DNA of 15,269 nucleotides from Blastocladiella britannica. Lineage: Eukaryota > Blastocladiomycota > Blastocladiomycetes > Blastocladiales > Blastocladiaceae. The first letter of the stretch is position 1, and each line of letters opens with the position of its first letter. The stretch is from contig MU624848.1 of assembly GCA_025349905.2 (NCBI GenBank), positions 5,329 through 20,597 of the forward strand. Direction: 5' to 3'. A program made the translations under genes and the position numbers. Shown here piece after piece: positions 1 through 8,328 of this stretch. The notes under the pieces were generated by a model. It did no database searches and was not told the DNA's origin. It was given only the letters and a program-made list of their open reading frames with translations.

Positions 1-542
1 GGAGAAGGATCGCCCGCACTCGCTGATCACCTCTGTCTGTAGTGGGAGGATCCTGGTGAGGCGCGATCAAGTCATTGAAAGTGCCCGGTTTCAAGAGATC
101 TTGCTTGGGCGACACAGGTGCCCCATGCCTTATGGCGCTCGTGGGAGGATCGTCGGGAAGCTCAAGTCTGTTTTCGAAACATTGAACGCGTTTTTTTCTC
201 TTCCGCATTGGCTTCCACCCATCTCCACTGCTGGAGGTGGGGAGAACGACGAGCTAGCGCTGGCGTGTCATTCTCTTGGATTGGCCGAGTCATTGTCCGC
301 GGGGGCACCGTATGTGCTTTTTTTTTTTTCAAGTAAGTTTCGTTATATCCTTGACTCAATGAGACTTGTATACCAGGAGCGAGCACCTTTGCCGCTGGAT
401 CATCAAATGGTATTTTTGCGAGAGGGTCAATAGTTATATGGCTGGCCAAGGTAATTTTTTTTTTTTTTCGATTGGTGGTGGCGGTGATGCTGACCCTGCT
501 CACATTGGCACCAGTATACATTTATTTTTTCCGTGAGACCTC
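1..542. other. no recognisable gene; T-rich tracts
   Basis: I see no convincing coding sequence here. The reading frames are short and have no recognisable motif. The stretch holds two long T runs (T12 at 318-329 and T14 at 455-468). It could be the 5' leader or an LTR remnant of the gag relic that follows. No matching copy of it is visible elsewhere in the window, so an LTR cannot be shown. Confidence 0.5.
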
Positions 543-1953
543 ATGTCTCGCGAGGACGCCGAGTCGTTTTTTAGCCAAGCACGGCGGCATGGCATACCCT
601 ATGCGTCTGCCCTCCCCAGGGCGGAGCGTACATTGGCGCCTTCGCGGTGCACTACAGACGACCGCCAATTTTCAAACCTTTTGCTCTCGTCCCGGGCAAG
701 TTCCAGACCTTTATGGCGCAGTATGCGCCTCTCCGTCGTGCGCCCAGCGAATCACCAATGAGCTGGATACTTTGCGTGACGCGTTGCATCACCTCAACAA
801 CGCGCGTCGGCCAACCCGCACTCCGGTCCCCGTGGACGTCGGCATTTGGGCGCCGTTCTGTAGCAGGAGGGGGGCTCGTTGGGGGGATCCCTGACGCGGG
901 TGATGTGGGGGGAGGTGTAAAGGATCGGAGTGGAACGGTCCAAGAGTTCCACGCCTTGAGTGGGGCTCTTCACAAGTCAAAGTATCCAGTATATTGTAGT
1001 TAGCAATAACACCTTGTCCCGACCCCCCGCTACTTCGGCCCTAACCCGAAACGTCACAGGAGGGGAGCGAAATCCCTCCCAACGTTTTCCCCCCTGCTCA
1101 GGCGAGATGGACCGGCACTCTCGCCCCTCGCCATCGAGTTTAACTTCGGTGTTCAAGGCGCTGACAGTGGGGTCGCCCTAATAGGGCATGCCACGGGCGT
1201 GACGCAGGCCCTCCAGGATTCACGCGTAGCCAAGTACCGCAACAGCCTCAAGCTGGATGACGGGTACGACTGCATCACTGACATGCTGTTGGGTCAGTTG
1301 ATCATCGGGACGCTGCGGGGCTGTCCACAAGGTCATGCTCCACTACGGCGAGTCTGGGACCGTCGAGCTGGTCCGCCCGACGTACGAGGAGTGGTATCAC
1401 CGACTGGAAATGTTCGACTCGATGGTGGGTCGACGACATGGCCCACTACGGCGGGTCTGGGACCGTCGAGCTGGTCCGCCCGACGTACGAGGAGTGGTAT
1501 CACCGACTGGAAATGTTCGACTCGATGGTGGGTCGACGACATGGCCCACGACGACGTCCTGGCGCGCCTGGCCGCCTCCATCCCCCCGCCGGGCACCAAG
1601 CACACCCCACCTCAAGCGCGTGGGCAGGCGCGGGTGCCACTACATCAAGCGACTTGGCCGTGGCCGTCCCTGCGCGCCCATGGGTGACTCTTGACTTTCG
1701 GCGCAGTCCAAGTGCAGACAAGCTCGTTGATGTTCTCAGGGCTCCGGCGTCTAGGCGATCGTAGCGCGCACTCTTTTGCGCCTGCCTGAGGGGATCGCTG
1801 GTGACCCTTTTGGCGCCTCTACGTGCCGGGTGACTCTGAGCACTCTGACCAATCGCGGCCATTCTCTCTCGCGCTCCCGCTCTGACCGGCGTAGCCGCTC
1901 ACGCTCTTTCTCTCGCTCGTGGGACTGCTCCGCCCGGCGTAGTCGCTCCTATG
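543..1953 (+). pseudogene. decayed gag-like gene of a retroelement (first copy)
   Basis: This is a relic of a retroelement Gag that lines up in order with the better gag at 2112-4108. The anchors are PIFKPFALVPGKFQTFMAQ (about 665-718, frame 2) against KVFSPFFLTEEFKAFEAVP (2223-2279); ITNELDTLRDALHHLNN (751-801, frame 1) against ISNELHMLRNAFAELKK (2349-2399); TVQEFHALSGALHK (935-976, frame 2) against TVEDFKKVVKPFTG (2523-2564); and PTYEEWYHRLEMFDS (about 1377-1421, frame 3) against AYPAWYELLELYDS (about 2853-2897). It ends in an Arg/Ser tail (about 1868-1953, LSRSRSDRRSRSRSFSRS) before an intron. The anchors lie in different frames, so at least three frameshifts separate them, and a 103-bp tandem duplication breaks it again. 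The zinc-finger region of the second copy is not visible. The similarity was found by eye and is modest between anchors. Confidence 0.6.
1341..1546 (+). repeat. 103-bp perfect-period tandem duplication
   Basis: Two adjacent units, 1341-1443 and 1444-1546, differ at one base (CGGCGA versus CGGCGG near the start). The unit carries the coding anchor TYEEWYHRLEMFDSM. Since 103 is not a multiple of three, the second copy is read in a different frame from the first. The duplication alone would therefore disrupt the gag relic. The near-identity suggests it is recent compared with the rest of the decay. Confidence 0.93.
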
Positions 1954-2042
1954 GTATGTCCTAGTTTAGTTCAAGCACCGCCCTGATTGCGCTTCTTTGG
2001 CTGACCTTTTGATTTTATTTTGATGTTCCGCCTTCCTTCCAG
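1954..2042 (+). other. intron following the RS tail of the first gag
   Basis: The 89-nt intron has donor GTATGT at 1954, a CTGAC branch-like site at 2001-2005, a pyrimidine-rich run and acceptor TTCCAG ending at 2042. It interrupts the RS frame after a Ser-Tyr codon in phase 1. It matches the intron of the second gag (4109-4257) in position, phase, donor, branch motif and branch-to-acceptor distance (about 37 nt). Read unspliced, the RS frame meets TAG at 1962-1964. Confidence 0.65.
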
Positions 2043-3250
2043 ATTACGGCTCTCGCACTAAGCCTCAACCCCTCGTACTCGCCTCATTTTTATTCCGTGA
2101 GGCCATCAGCAATGGACTCCATCGACTTTGTTCGCGACAAAGCCATCGAGTTCGCCGACATGGTCACGGCGGCCTACCGCCAGGGACTCGCTGCCTTCGA
2201 GGCGACCAACCCCCACGACAAGAAGGTATTCTCCCCGTTCTTCCTCACGGAGGAGTTCAAGGCCTTCGAGGCCGTCCCCAACAAGTTTGCCGAGAATATT
2301 GGCATGTATGTTGACATTCGCCGTGGCCAAGGTGCCACCCCTAATGAGATCTCCAACGAGCTCCATATGCTCCGCAACGCCTTTGCCGAGCTTAAGAAGG
2401 TCGCTCCCCGTGACCTGATGGCCCACCACCTTGCACTCACCATTGCTGCCACCAGGGCCCTCCTGGACAAGGATGCTCGGATTTTGGCCCCGCTCCCGCC
2501 GCTCCCACCAACGCCGCCCACCACGGTTGAGGACTTTAAGAAGGTCGTCAAGCCATTCACCGGTGCCGAGACCGACAACGCCGACAAGTACGCCCGCAGC
2601 CTGCAGGAGTATTTGGTCAGGTTCTTCCGGTTGGCTTCTGGGACTACCCACCAGCCTGGCGCACTCCTGATCGCTTGTCAGCTGTTCACCAGCCCCACGC
2701 TGCGTGGCTTCATGACGGGACTCAAGCCCGGCGATACGCGCTCCGACATCATGGAGCGTTTTCTTGGCGGCACCAGCATCAAGGCGTTCCGTGCATTCCG
2801 CTGCAGTGCCTTGGTGTACGCCGGCCCCCAGGACACCACCAACTTTGCGGCGGCCTACCCGGCCTGGTACGAGCTCTTGGAGCTGTACGATTCAACCCGT
2901 CGTGGCACTGAGGAACACGCGTTCCAGTCGTCCCTCCCGTTGCTTGCCATCGAGTTCGACCAGGCCTTTAAGAGCCAGGCCGTGGACACGTTCTTGGAAC
3001 ACACCCTCGGCACCAAGAAGCACTCGCCGGCGATGTCTTCACTGGTCGCCCTCGAGTGCGACCCAACCGGGTCGCTCCGCGGCGTGTTCACCCACCCGGT
3101 CTTCGCCGAGGCCATCTGGAAAGGCTGACCGGCTCAGCACGCAGCCACCACCACCAAACCGACCGCCCCGCAAGCGTCGCTGACACGCACGCCAGGTTAC
3201 CAGGGCCACCGCCCCTGCGCCACAACCATTTTGTGGTGCAGGCCATGACG

Positions 3251-3331
3251 TGCCCGGTGTGCATCGCCCTGCAGCAAGCCGGGTTCCGCAACATCACCCC
3301 ACACGCCTTGGCCCACTGCCTCCACCGCCAT
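3251..3331 (+). other. C2H2-like zinc-finger motif in gag
   Basis: Frame 2 reads CPVC, then 13 residues, then H-x3-H, followed by two more histidines (CLHRH). The spacing is close to a classical C2H2 finger. It sits where most Ty3/gypsy Gags carry a CCHC knuckle, so it is the likely nucleic-acid-binding element, assisted by the RS tail downstream. Zinc binding is inferred from spacing only. Confidence 0.5.
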
Positions 3332-4108
3332 TACTCATCGGACAGCCATGGCCCCAAGGTTGGCCTCCGCAAGCTCCTTGAGGACACCAACGCCCAGGCC
3401 GTCCGCCAGCTGGGCAACCGTGCCGCCGTCAAGAGGGAGAACGCGGGCGTTACTGGACGCACTGGTCGTGAGTATGTGCAGGCCGCGCTCTGACACATTG
3501 CCAACCTGGGCGATGCCGGGATCGTGAACCCCCATGAGGGCGTGATGGCACACGCATTCGCCGACTTGGTGGCGGCTGGCGACCTCCCGGAGGAGCTGGT
3601 CGACGCCCTGGCCAAGGATCGGCTGCTGTGGGATCTTGCCGCGGTTGCGCCGCCCCGTGGTGCGGGCACCCATGCTGTGGCACTTGGCGGCCTCAACTTC
3701 CGCGGCCAAGGCACCATCGCTGCTGACCCATCCGCCGCCGTCCCCAGCAACCTCGCAGACATCAGTTTTGCTGGTGTGCAAGCCGTGGCAGAGTCCCTTG
3801 CCGAGCTTGGCCCCGGGGGCCAGGCGATCGCCGCCCTTGCCACACCCATGTCGCCAGCCCCGTACCAGACTGATGGCAATTCGCGCCATGGCCGCGACTA
3901 CTCCCGTCGCCTGATGGCCGCCGCCATGACTCCCGCTCCCGCAGCCATGGCCGTTCCCGTTCGCGCTCCTCGGCCCACGGATATGGACCCTCTCGCTCGC
4001 CCGCCCGGGGCCGTATGCGCCACCACTCTCGCGACCGCCACCAGCACAGCGCGGCGCACAGCACCTACCGCCCCGACAACAACAACTGGCACCGCCACCG
4101 TCGCTACA

Positions 4109-4257
4109 GTATGTTGAAATTATTTACCGTACATCCCGTCCGAGCGTCCTCCCTTCTGGGGGCTCGTCTTGCCGGCTTCGTACTCTATTCATGCCCGCCA
4201 TTCATGCGCACCATGACTGACTTTCTGCTTCTTTGTTTTGCCCGTTTCTTCTTCCAG
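4109..4257 (+). other. intron at the gag/pol junction, open in the gag-pol frame
   Basis: The 149-nt candidate intron has donor GTATGT at 4109, CTGAC at 4217-4221 (36 nt before the end) and acceptor TTCTTCCAG ending at 4257. Splicing joins phase-1 codon halves (A plus GT, Ser) and leads to a TAA at 4278-4280, giving Gag alone. Unspliced, frame 1 runs without a stop through the intron into protease-RT (open to 5778). The intron length is not a multiple of three, so the two forms end in different frames. The homologous intron of the first gag supports it being real. Confidence 0.65.
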
Positions 4258-5778
4258 GTCGCGGTCCTGACAGTCACTAAGGCGCCGGTCAGTCCTGTGT
4301 ACCCGAGTGGGAAAATCGCGGTGGTAACTGGTTGTGGAGGTTGGAATCAATTCAAGGACAATTCTTTTGCTGCTTCGGCACCACTCATTCTTCCCATCAC
4401 TTTGACACCGATTCTGGAAATAAGGAACATCTCGAGACACAGCGTCCAGGCCACCGTCGATGCCAACATCAACCCGGATCGGGCTCGAGTGGTCTATGCA
4501 CAGGCGGACAACGGCGCCGACATGAACATTCTACCTTTGACCTCGCTGCAGGGATTGGGAATTAAGGAGAGCGAGCTGGCCCCTGCCCGCAACAGCGACC
4601 GCGGTGTCCGCTCGATTGCTGGCTTCACGTCCGCCGTGGGCCGAGTTCGATTGCTGGTCGGATTTGGAAACCGCCTGTTCGTCCATGACTTTGCAGTATT
4701 CCGCGATTTTGATACGATCCTCTTGGACAACGACATTTGGCCTGCTCTTGGATTGGCTGTTGCTGGTGCTGATTCCCACAGCAGCTCCGAGCGCGTCCAG
4801 GACGACGTCCGGGATGATACAGCGCATCCATACGATATTGACGAGGCACCGATCATTCCCCAGGCCGAGTGGCCGGCCGAGGTCGCCCAGCTCATGAAGG
4901 CCAACGGCGACATTGATCCACGCTCGTACTGTACGCATCCCCTTGGAATTGTGCGTTTGGACGTGGCACCTGGAACGAAGCCCTCTTACGCGTATCCGCG
5001 TCGCATTGACAACGTCAAGCATGAGGCCGTGCAGAAGCAAGTGGCCGAGTGGATGCAGCTAGACGTGATCGAGCGCTGCCCGCATGCGTCACCTTGGAAT
5101 TGCGTGCTAGTTGTCGTCAAGAAGATGGACCACAAAGGCGAGTTTACTGGGTGGCGCATTTGCCTTGATCCGCGCGCCCTCAACAGCTGCCTCCCAGATG
5201 ATTGGCACCCGATCCCGCAGATTTTCGAGTATTTGGACCATGCGGCCGGCAACCACGTGGTGTCAGCACTCGACATCGCCTCGGCATTCCACCAACCGCG
5301 TGTCCTGGACGAGCACCGTGACCGGGTTTGCTTTACCTGGGAGGGTATCCAGTATCGTTTTAAGCGTGGGCCCTTTGGGCTCAAGGCGCTGGCTGGTCAG
5401 TTCCAGCGTGTCGTGCAGTCGGTGCTGGCGGACCTGCCCTACTGCCGCGTCTATGTCGATGACGTGGTAGTATTCTCCAATTCGATCGAGGAGCACCACG
5501 AGCACCTCACCGAGGTTCTCCGCCGCCTCAACCGGTACAACCTCCGTGTCTTGTTGGCCAAATGCGCACTCTATCGTCGCTCGATCGCCTACCTTGGGCA
5601 CATTATCACTGCTGGCGGGATCCTACCAGCGCCCAACAAGGTGATCGAGCTGCAGGATTTCCCGATCCTAACGTCTGGGAAGCAGATGATGTCGTTCCTG
5701 GGCATGGTCAACTTCGTCCAGCACCTCCTGCCACTCTCAGGTGATTATTATGCTTGTTTCGAGTCGAGCATTCAATAG
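4258..5778 (+). pseudogene. retroelement protease-reverse transcriptase, truncated
   Basis: This is the Pol part of the element: it cleaves the polyprotein and copies element RNA to DNA. Frame 1 is open from within gag to TAG 5776-5778. The protease region carries AQADNGADMNIL (active Asp codon at 4507), where D-[ST]-G-A is usual, and a weak C-terminal hydrophobic loop (TILLDNDIWPALG, about 4710). The RT carries the fingers (WNCVLVVVKK), palm Asp in SALDIASAFHQ (GAC 5272), GPFGLKALAGQFQ, the YVDD catalytic box (5452-5463) and the Y-L-G-H motif near 5590. It then reaches the start of the connection (SFLGMVNFVQHLLPLSG) and is cut at about 5741; the last codons are unrelated AT-rich sequence. 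RNase H and integrase are missing. Catalytic Asps are present, but no full Pol can be made. Confidence 0.9.
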
Positions 5779-5914
5779 AGCACATGCATTATTCTCTTAC
5801 TCGAATGGCCAGAGGCCTGAAGTATAATCTGAGTTGTTGCTTCACAACAACTCTTAAATAATCTTTGCAAGTAATTATAAATCAAGCCGTCGTTCTACAC
5901 GTAACCATCGCACA
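5779..5914 (+). promoter_or_regulatory. AT-rich promoter region of the GH18 gene with TATA box and palindrome
   Basis: This short AT-rich spacer contains TATAAAT at 5876-5882, 33 nt before the GH18 ATG. It also holds a perfect palindrome: GAGTTGTTG at 5831-5839 pairs with CAACAACTC at 5845-5853 around a 5-nt loop. Composition changes sharply from the GC-rich RT upstream. The palindrome may be an operator, or a terminator-like hairpin for upstream transcripts; the sequence does not decide. Confidence 0.5.
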
Positions 5915-6856
5915 ATGCAATACGGAGCATGGGTCTATCCAGGCGCGCCCGCCACGGACGCGCCGCTAACGTACCGCGCCAAACGCCTCAACATCCTACG
6001 TTCTGAATATTTCACCCTTTGTTCTGATGGTTTGCTCAAGTTGATTGTCGAAAATCCCACCGATCTCATGTCGACTGCCAACGCGTTTTCCGACGCTAAT
6101 ATCGCGGACATCAAAGCATATTCTGACGAACAATACGCGACGGTTTCCGGCAGTGATACGGTGGCGTTACGGCGGCTGTTCCAGTGTCCGTCGGCTGCGA
6201 TAAAGACCCTGTGCAATTTCGTCGTTCAAAATGGCATCACCGGCATCGACATTGATTTCGAACGCATCAGCGCGTGGACGTCTGCAGATTTCGTCGCGTA
6301 CAAGGCGTTCCTGACGCAACTCGGCAACGACTTGCACGCCAATGGCAAGAAATTGACCGTGTGCACGCCGGTGTGGACCTTTCCGCGCGGCGCCGCCATC
6401 GACCTTACTAAGCCGCCATACCAGTGGTGGTACAAGGAACTCGTGTCATTGCCGATCAACTTTATCACGCCCATGGTGTACGATTATCAGTGGGACATGG
6501 GCGCCGGTCAGCCCGTGACCCCTATTTGGTGGCTGACTGCTTGGGCGCGAGTGTTGGTGTCGTTGTTCGGCGCGGATCGTGTCATGATCGGTATCCCATC
6601 GTACGGACACACGGGTACTGTCAGTCAGTACGACATTACCACCAAGACGCTCGATCAAGTCAGGTCAGCAGGACAGTACGATGCCATGAAGCGGGACACG
6701 GAAAGCGGTGAGATGATTGTCAAGACCGCTGGAGGTCAAACATGGGTGGCCAACGACGCCACGTCCATGATCAAGAAACGTGATGCGCTCGTGGCATGCG
6801 GTGTGACCAAGATTTGCGTGTGGCACTTGGGTGGTGGCAATGAATATCCGTTTTGA
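5915..6856 (+). CDS. GH18 chitinase-like glycoside hydrolase
   Basis: This 313-residue protein is one intact intronless frame with a GH18 TIM-barrel layout. GH18 enzymes hydrolyse chitin or related N-acetylglucosamine polymers by substrate-assisted catalysis. The catalytic strand reads TGIDIDFE at residues 109-116: the acid/base Glu116 and Asp112 and Asp114 of DxxDxDxE are present, but the first Asp is Thr109. MVYD (187-190) is the usual M-x-Y-D motif, GIPSYG (226-231) the next strand, and VWHLGGG (302-308) the Trp-containing last strand. The N-terminus (MQYGAWVYPG) begins directly in barrel strand 1 with no signal peptide, so the protein should be intracellular unless exported otherwise. ATG 5915 fits the TATA box and the strand start. 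Similar short GH18 proteins occur in bacteria and giant DNA viruses, so acquisition is possible. The lineage cannot be settled here. Confidence 0.85.
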   Translation: MQYGAWVYPGAPATDAPLTYRAKRLNILRSEYFTLCSDGLLKLIVENPTDLMSTANAFSDANIADIKAYSDEQYATVSGSDTVALRRLFQCPSAAIKTLCNFVVQNGITGIDIDFERISAWTSADFVAYKAFLTQLGNDLHANGKKLTVCTPVWTFPRGAAIDLTKPPYQWWYKELVSLPINFITPMVYDYQWDMGAGQPVTPIWWLTAWARVLVSLFGADRVMIGIPSYGHTGTVSQYDITTKTLDQVRSAGQYDAMKRDTESGEMIVKTAGGQTWVANDATSMIKKRDALVACGVTKICVWHLGGGNEYPF

Positions 6857-8259
6857 AGTTGGGATCAGACACTTTCGGACAGCTGTGCAACACATGGGCA
6901 AGTGAATGTGCTCAGCTGGGGACTTGAGCGTGGGTACCTCTATACGCTGACTCCCCATATCGCCTTAGAATCAGCCGTGGATGGCGATTTGACGCTCCTC
7001 AAGCGCTGGTTTGCCTCTCGTCCCAACAAGGCTGCTGCCGCAGAGCTCGCTGGGGACTGGCAATACCAAGCGTTCTTGTGCACTGCGTCTGTCAACACTC
7101 TTGAGTGGTGGTGGGTCCACGTGGCCGACAGCTCAGTGCTGCCCAACCCGACCATTTTCAACAAAATTGTAGCATGTTCACTTTGCAACAAGGATACCAC
7201 CATTGTTGAATGGTGGTGGACTCGTTTTCTGGAGCATCGCACGCCCGAGCGCATGTTCGCATCACCCACCATTGTGGCAGACATCGGCTGGTGATTCTCG
7301 CTTGAAGGCGCAGAGTGGTTGTGGCAGCACTCGCACGCTTCCGGCACGCACTGGGACAGCTCGCTCGACGCATTTCGGATTTCGCCCAACTGGCACGGCC
7401 TGGTGCTTCCTCAGCAACTTGGTTTCAACGCTTCTCTTAAATTGCCCCAGTTGCAATGGTGGTCAGGCACTTATGATCACGAATGATATAGTGCAGGATT
7501 GTGTGCGCAAGGGCAATATGGGTGTGTTGGATTACTTTCTGCAGTCTTCTGACGCATTGCGAGTTGATTGGGGGCGTTCGCTCGTTACGGACGCTAATAG
7601 ATATGCACAGCTACCCGTGCTGATCTGGTGGGAGGCGCATCGTGACCAACTGCTGCTGCAGAACCTGGGTCTGTGGTTGTCACTTGGCGGAGCAGTGGAG
7701 CGAAATGCAATGAATGTACTCGAGTGGTGGCATGCCCGCTTTCCATTCAAGTTGCGAGATTGGAAAGAAGTCTGCACCGGCGCGATTCAGTACAATGTGA
7801 ACGCTGCGCTCGACTCATTTGGCCACGACTTCCAAAGTCAACCCTTTTCCGACACTGACCAAGACGAAACCGACCCCATTCACCCTCGACTTTATTGCCG
7901 AGCTCATAAATGACATGCCAAGCGCGATCATGGAACCCTCGACAAGTATGACAACTGCACTCTGGCAATGCGCTCGCTCAGGCACCACCATCAATGCAGT
8001 GCTACCGCTGACGGCAGAGCAGTGGAGCCGCGTTTTAAAGCGCAATGATTCGATTGCACTCGAGTGGTGGCTCCAACTGCATCTCGCGGCTGGGCACACA
8101 CCCGTGTTTCCAAGTGGCAAAGATGTGGCTGTCATCATGAGCGAAAAAAGACCCCGGAACAGGTACGGTTGGCTCGACGATGTAATGATCGCCCGTGAGA
8201 TCCCGCTTATGATGTATTCCAGTGATGGTTTTGTGCCCTTTAAGACTTATGACATTTGA
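6857..8259 (+). pseudogene. degenerate ankyrin-like (LEWW-repeat) protein, 5'-truncated and frame-broken
   Basis: This relic belongs to a repeat family rich in Leu-Glu-Trp-Trp, as in the ankyrin-like proteins of Blastocladiomycota. Repeats include NTLEWWWVHVADSSVLP (about 7096), TTIVEWWWTRF (about 7198), GVLDYFLQSSDALRVDW, MNVLEWWHARFPFKLRDW (about 7710) and SIALEWWLQLHL (about 8050). Frame 2 runs on directly from the GH18 stop without a start codon (SWDQTLSDSCATHGQVNVLSW). It meets TGA at 7292-7294 and continues in frame 2 to about 7470. It then moves to frame 3 (to about 7840) and frame 1 (about 7860 to TGA 8257-8259). Thus the 5' end is missing, with one nonsense codon and two frameshifts. 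No splice sites explain the breaks. The intact family probably mediates protein-protein contacts. Confidence 0.65.
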
Positions 8260-8277
8260 ATATTAATATATTGTGAG

Positions 8278-8328
8278 CTCGCGACAAGAACTTGTCTTTG
8301 GTTCTGTGTCGCGAGTCAATTATTGACT
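8278..8328. terminator. strong hairpin plus second palindrome after the ankyrin-like relic
   Basis: CTCGCGACAAGAAC (8278-8291) pairs with GTTCT (8301-8305) and TGTCGCGAG (8307-8315): a 14-bp stem with one bulged G and a 9-nt loop. It is followed by AGTCAAT-T-ATTGACT (8314-8328), a 15-bp palindrome. They lie 18 nt after the stop codon of the relic, in AT-rich DNA. A role in transcript 3'-end formation is inferred from position; a mobile-element end is an alternative. Confidence 0.45.

Larger units (their letters stand above)
2112..4280 (+). pseudogene. gag-like gene (second copy), C2H2-like finger and RS tail, spliced end at 4280
   Basis: This is the structural protein of a Ty3/gypsy-type element, expected to form virus-like particles. 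The start is the ATG at 2112; the frame also opens upstream from a GTG at 2097. Frame 3 is open to TGA 3126-3128 and carries an alpha-helical capsid-like region and a proline-rich linker (about 2490-2520). Coding continues in frame 2 (about 3129-3909) with one TGA at 3491-3493, then in frame 1 from about 3910. A finger C-x2-C-x13-H-x3-H spans 3251-3316, followed by an RS-rich tail (about 3928-4005) and a His/Arg/Asn-rich end. If the intron 4109-4257 is removed, the frame stops at TAA 4278-4280. The two one-base shifts and the TGA (probably from CGA) show decay. No CCHC knuckle is seen. Function is inferred from position before protease-RT. Confidence 0.7.
2043..5745 (+). mobile_element. truncated Ty3/gypsy-type LTR retroelement (gag, protease, RT)
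   Basis: The gene order gag, aspartic protease, reverse transcriptase on one strand defines an LTR-type retroelement; the RT motifs fit Ty3/gypsy. The right boundary is placed near 5741-5745. There the RT connection region stops making sense and the sequence turns AT-rich. RNase H, integrase and a 3' LTR are absent. The left boundary is uncertain: an upstream gag relic abuts it directly, and no LTR or primer-binding site could be recognised. Frame breaks near 3128 and 3910 and a TGA at 3491 mark it as a dead copy. Confidence 0.75.

Noticed and set aside
2106..2651. 181-codon minus-strand frame opposite gag
   Set aside because: It is a Gly/Glu/Val-rich antisense shadow of the GC-rich gag frame, with no motif of its own.
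3110..3135. Programmed -1 frameshift at the gag frame 3 to frame 2 change (and again near 3910)
   Set aside because: No canonical slippery heptamer is seen, and a nearby TGA in the new frame (3491) points to ordinary decay.
5738..5778. Intron donor GTGATT at 5742 after CTCAG, continuing pol further downstream
   Set aside because: The donor is weak compared with the GTATGT donors here, and no RNase H or integrase coding is found downstream before the GH18 gene.
1..5778. LTRs flanking the retroelement
   Set aside because: No direct repeat between the left part of the window and the region after RT could be found by eye.
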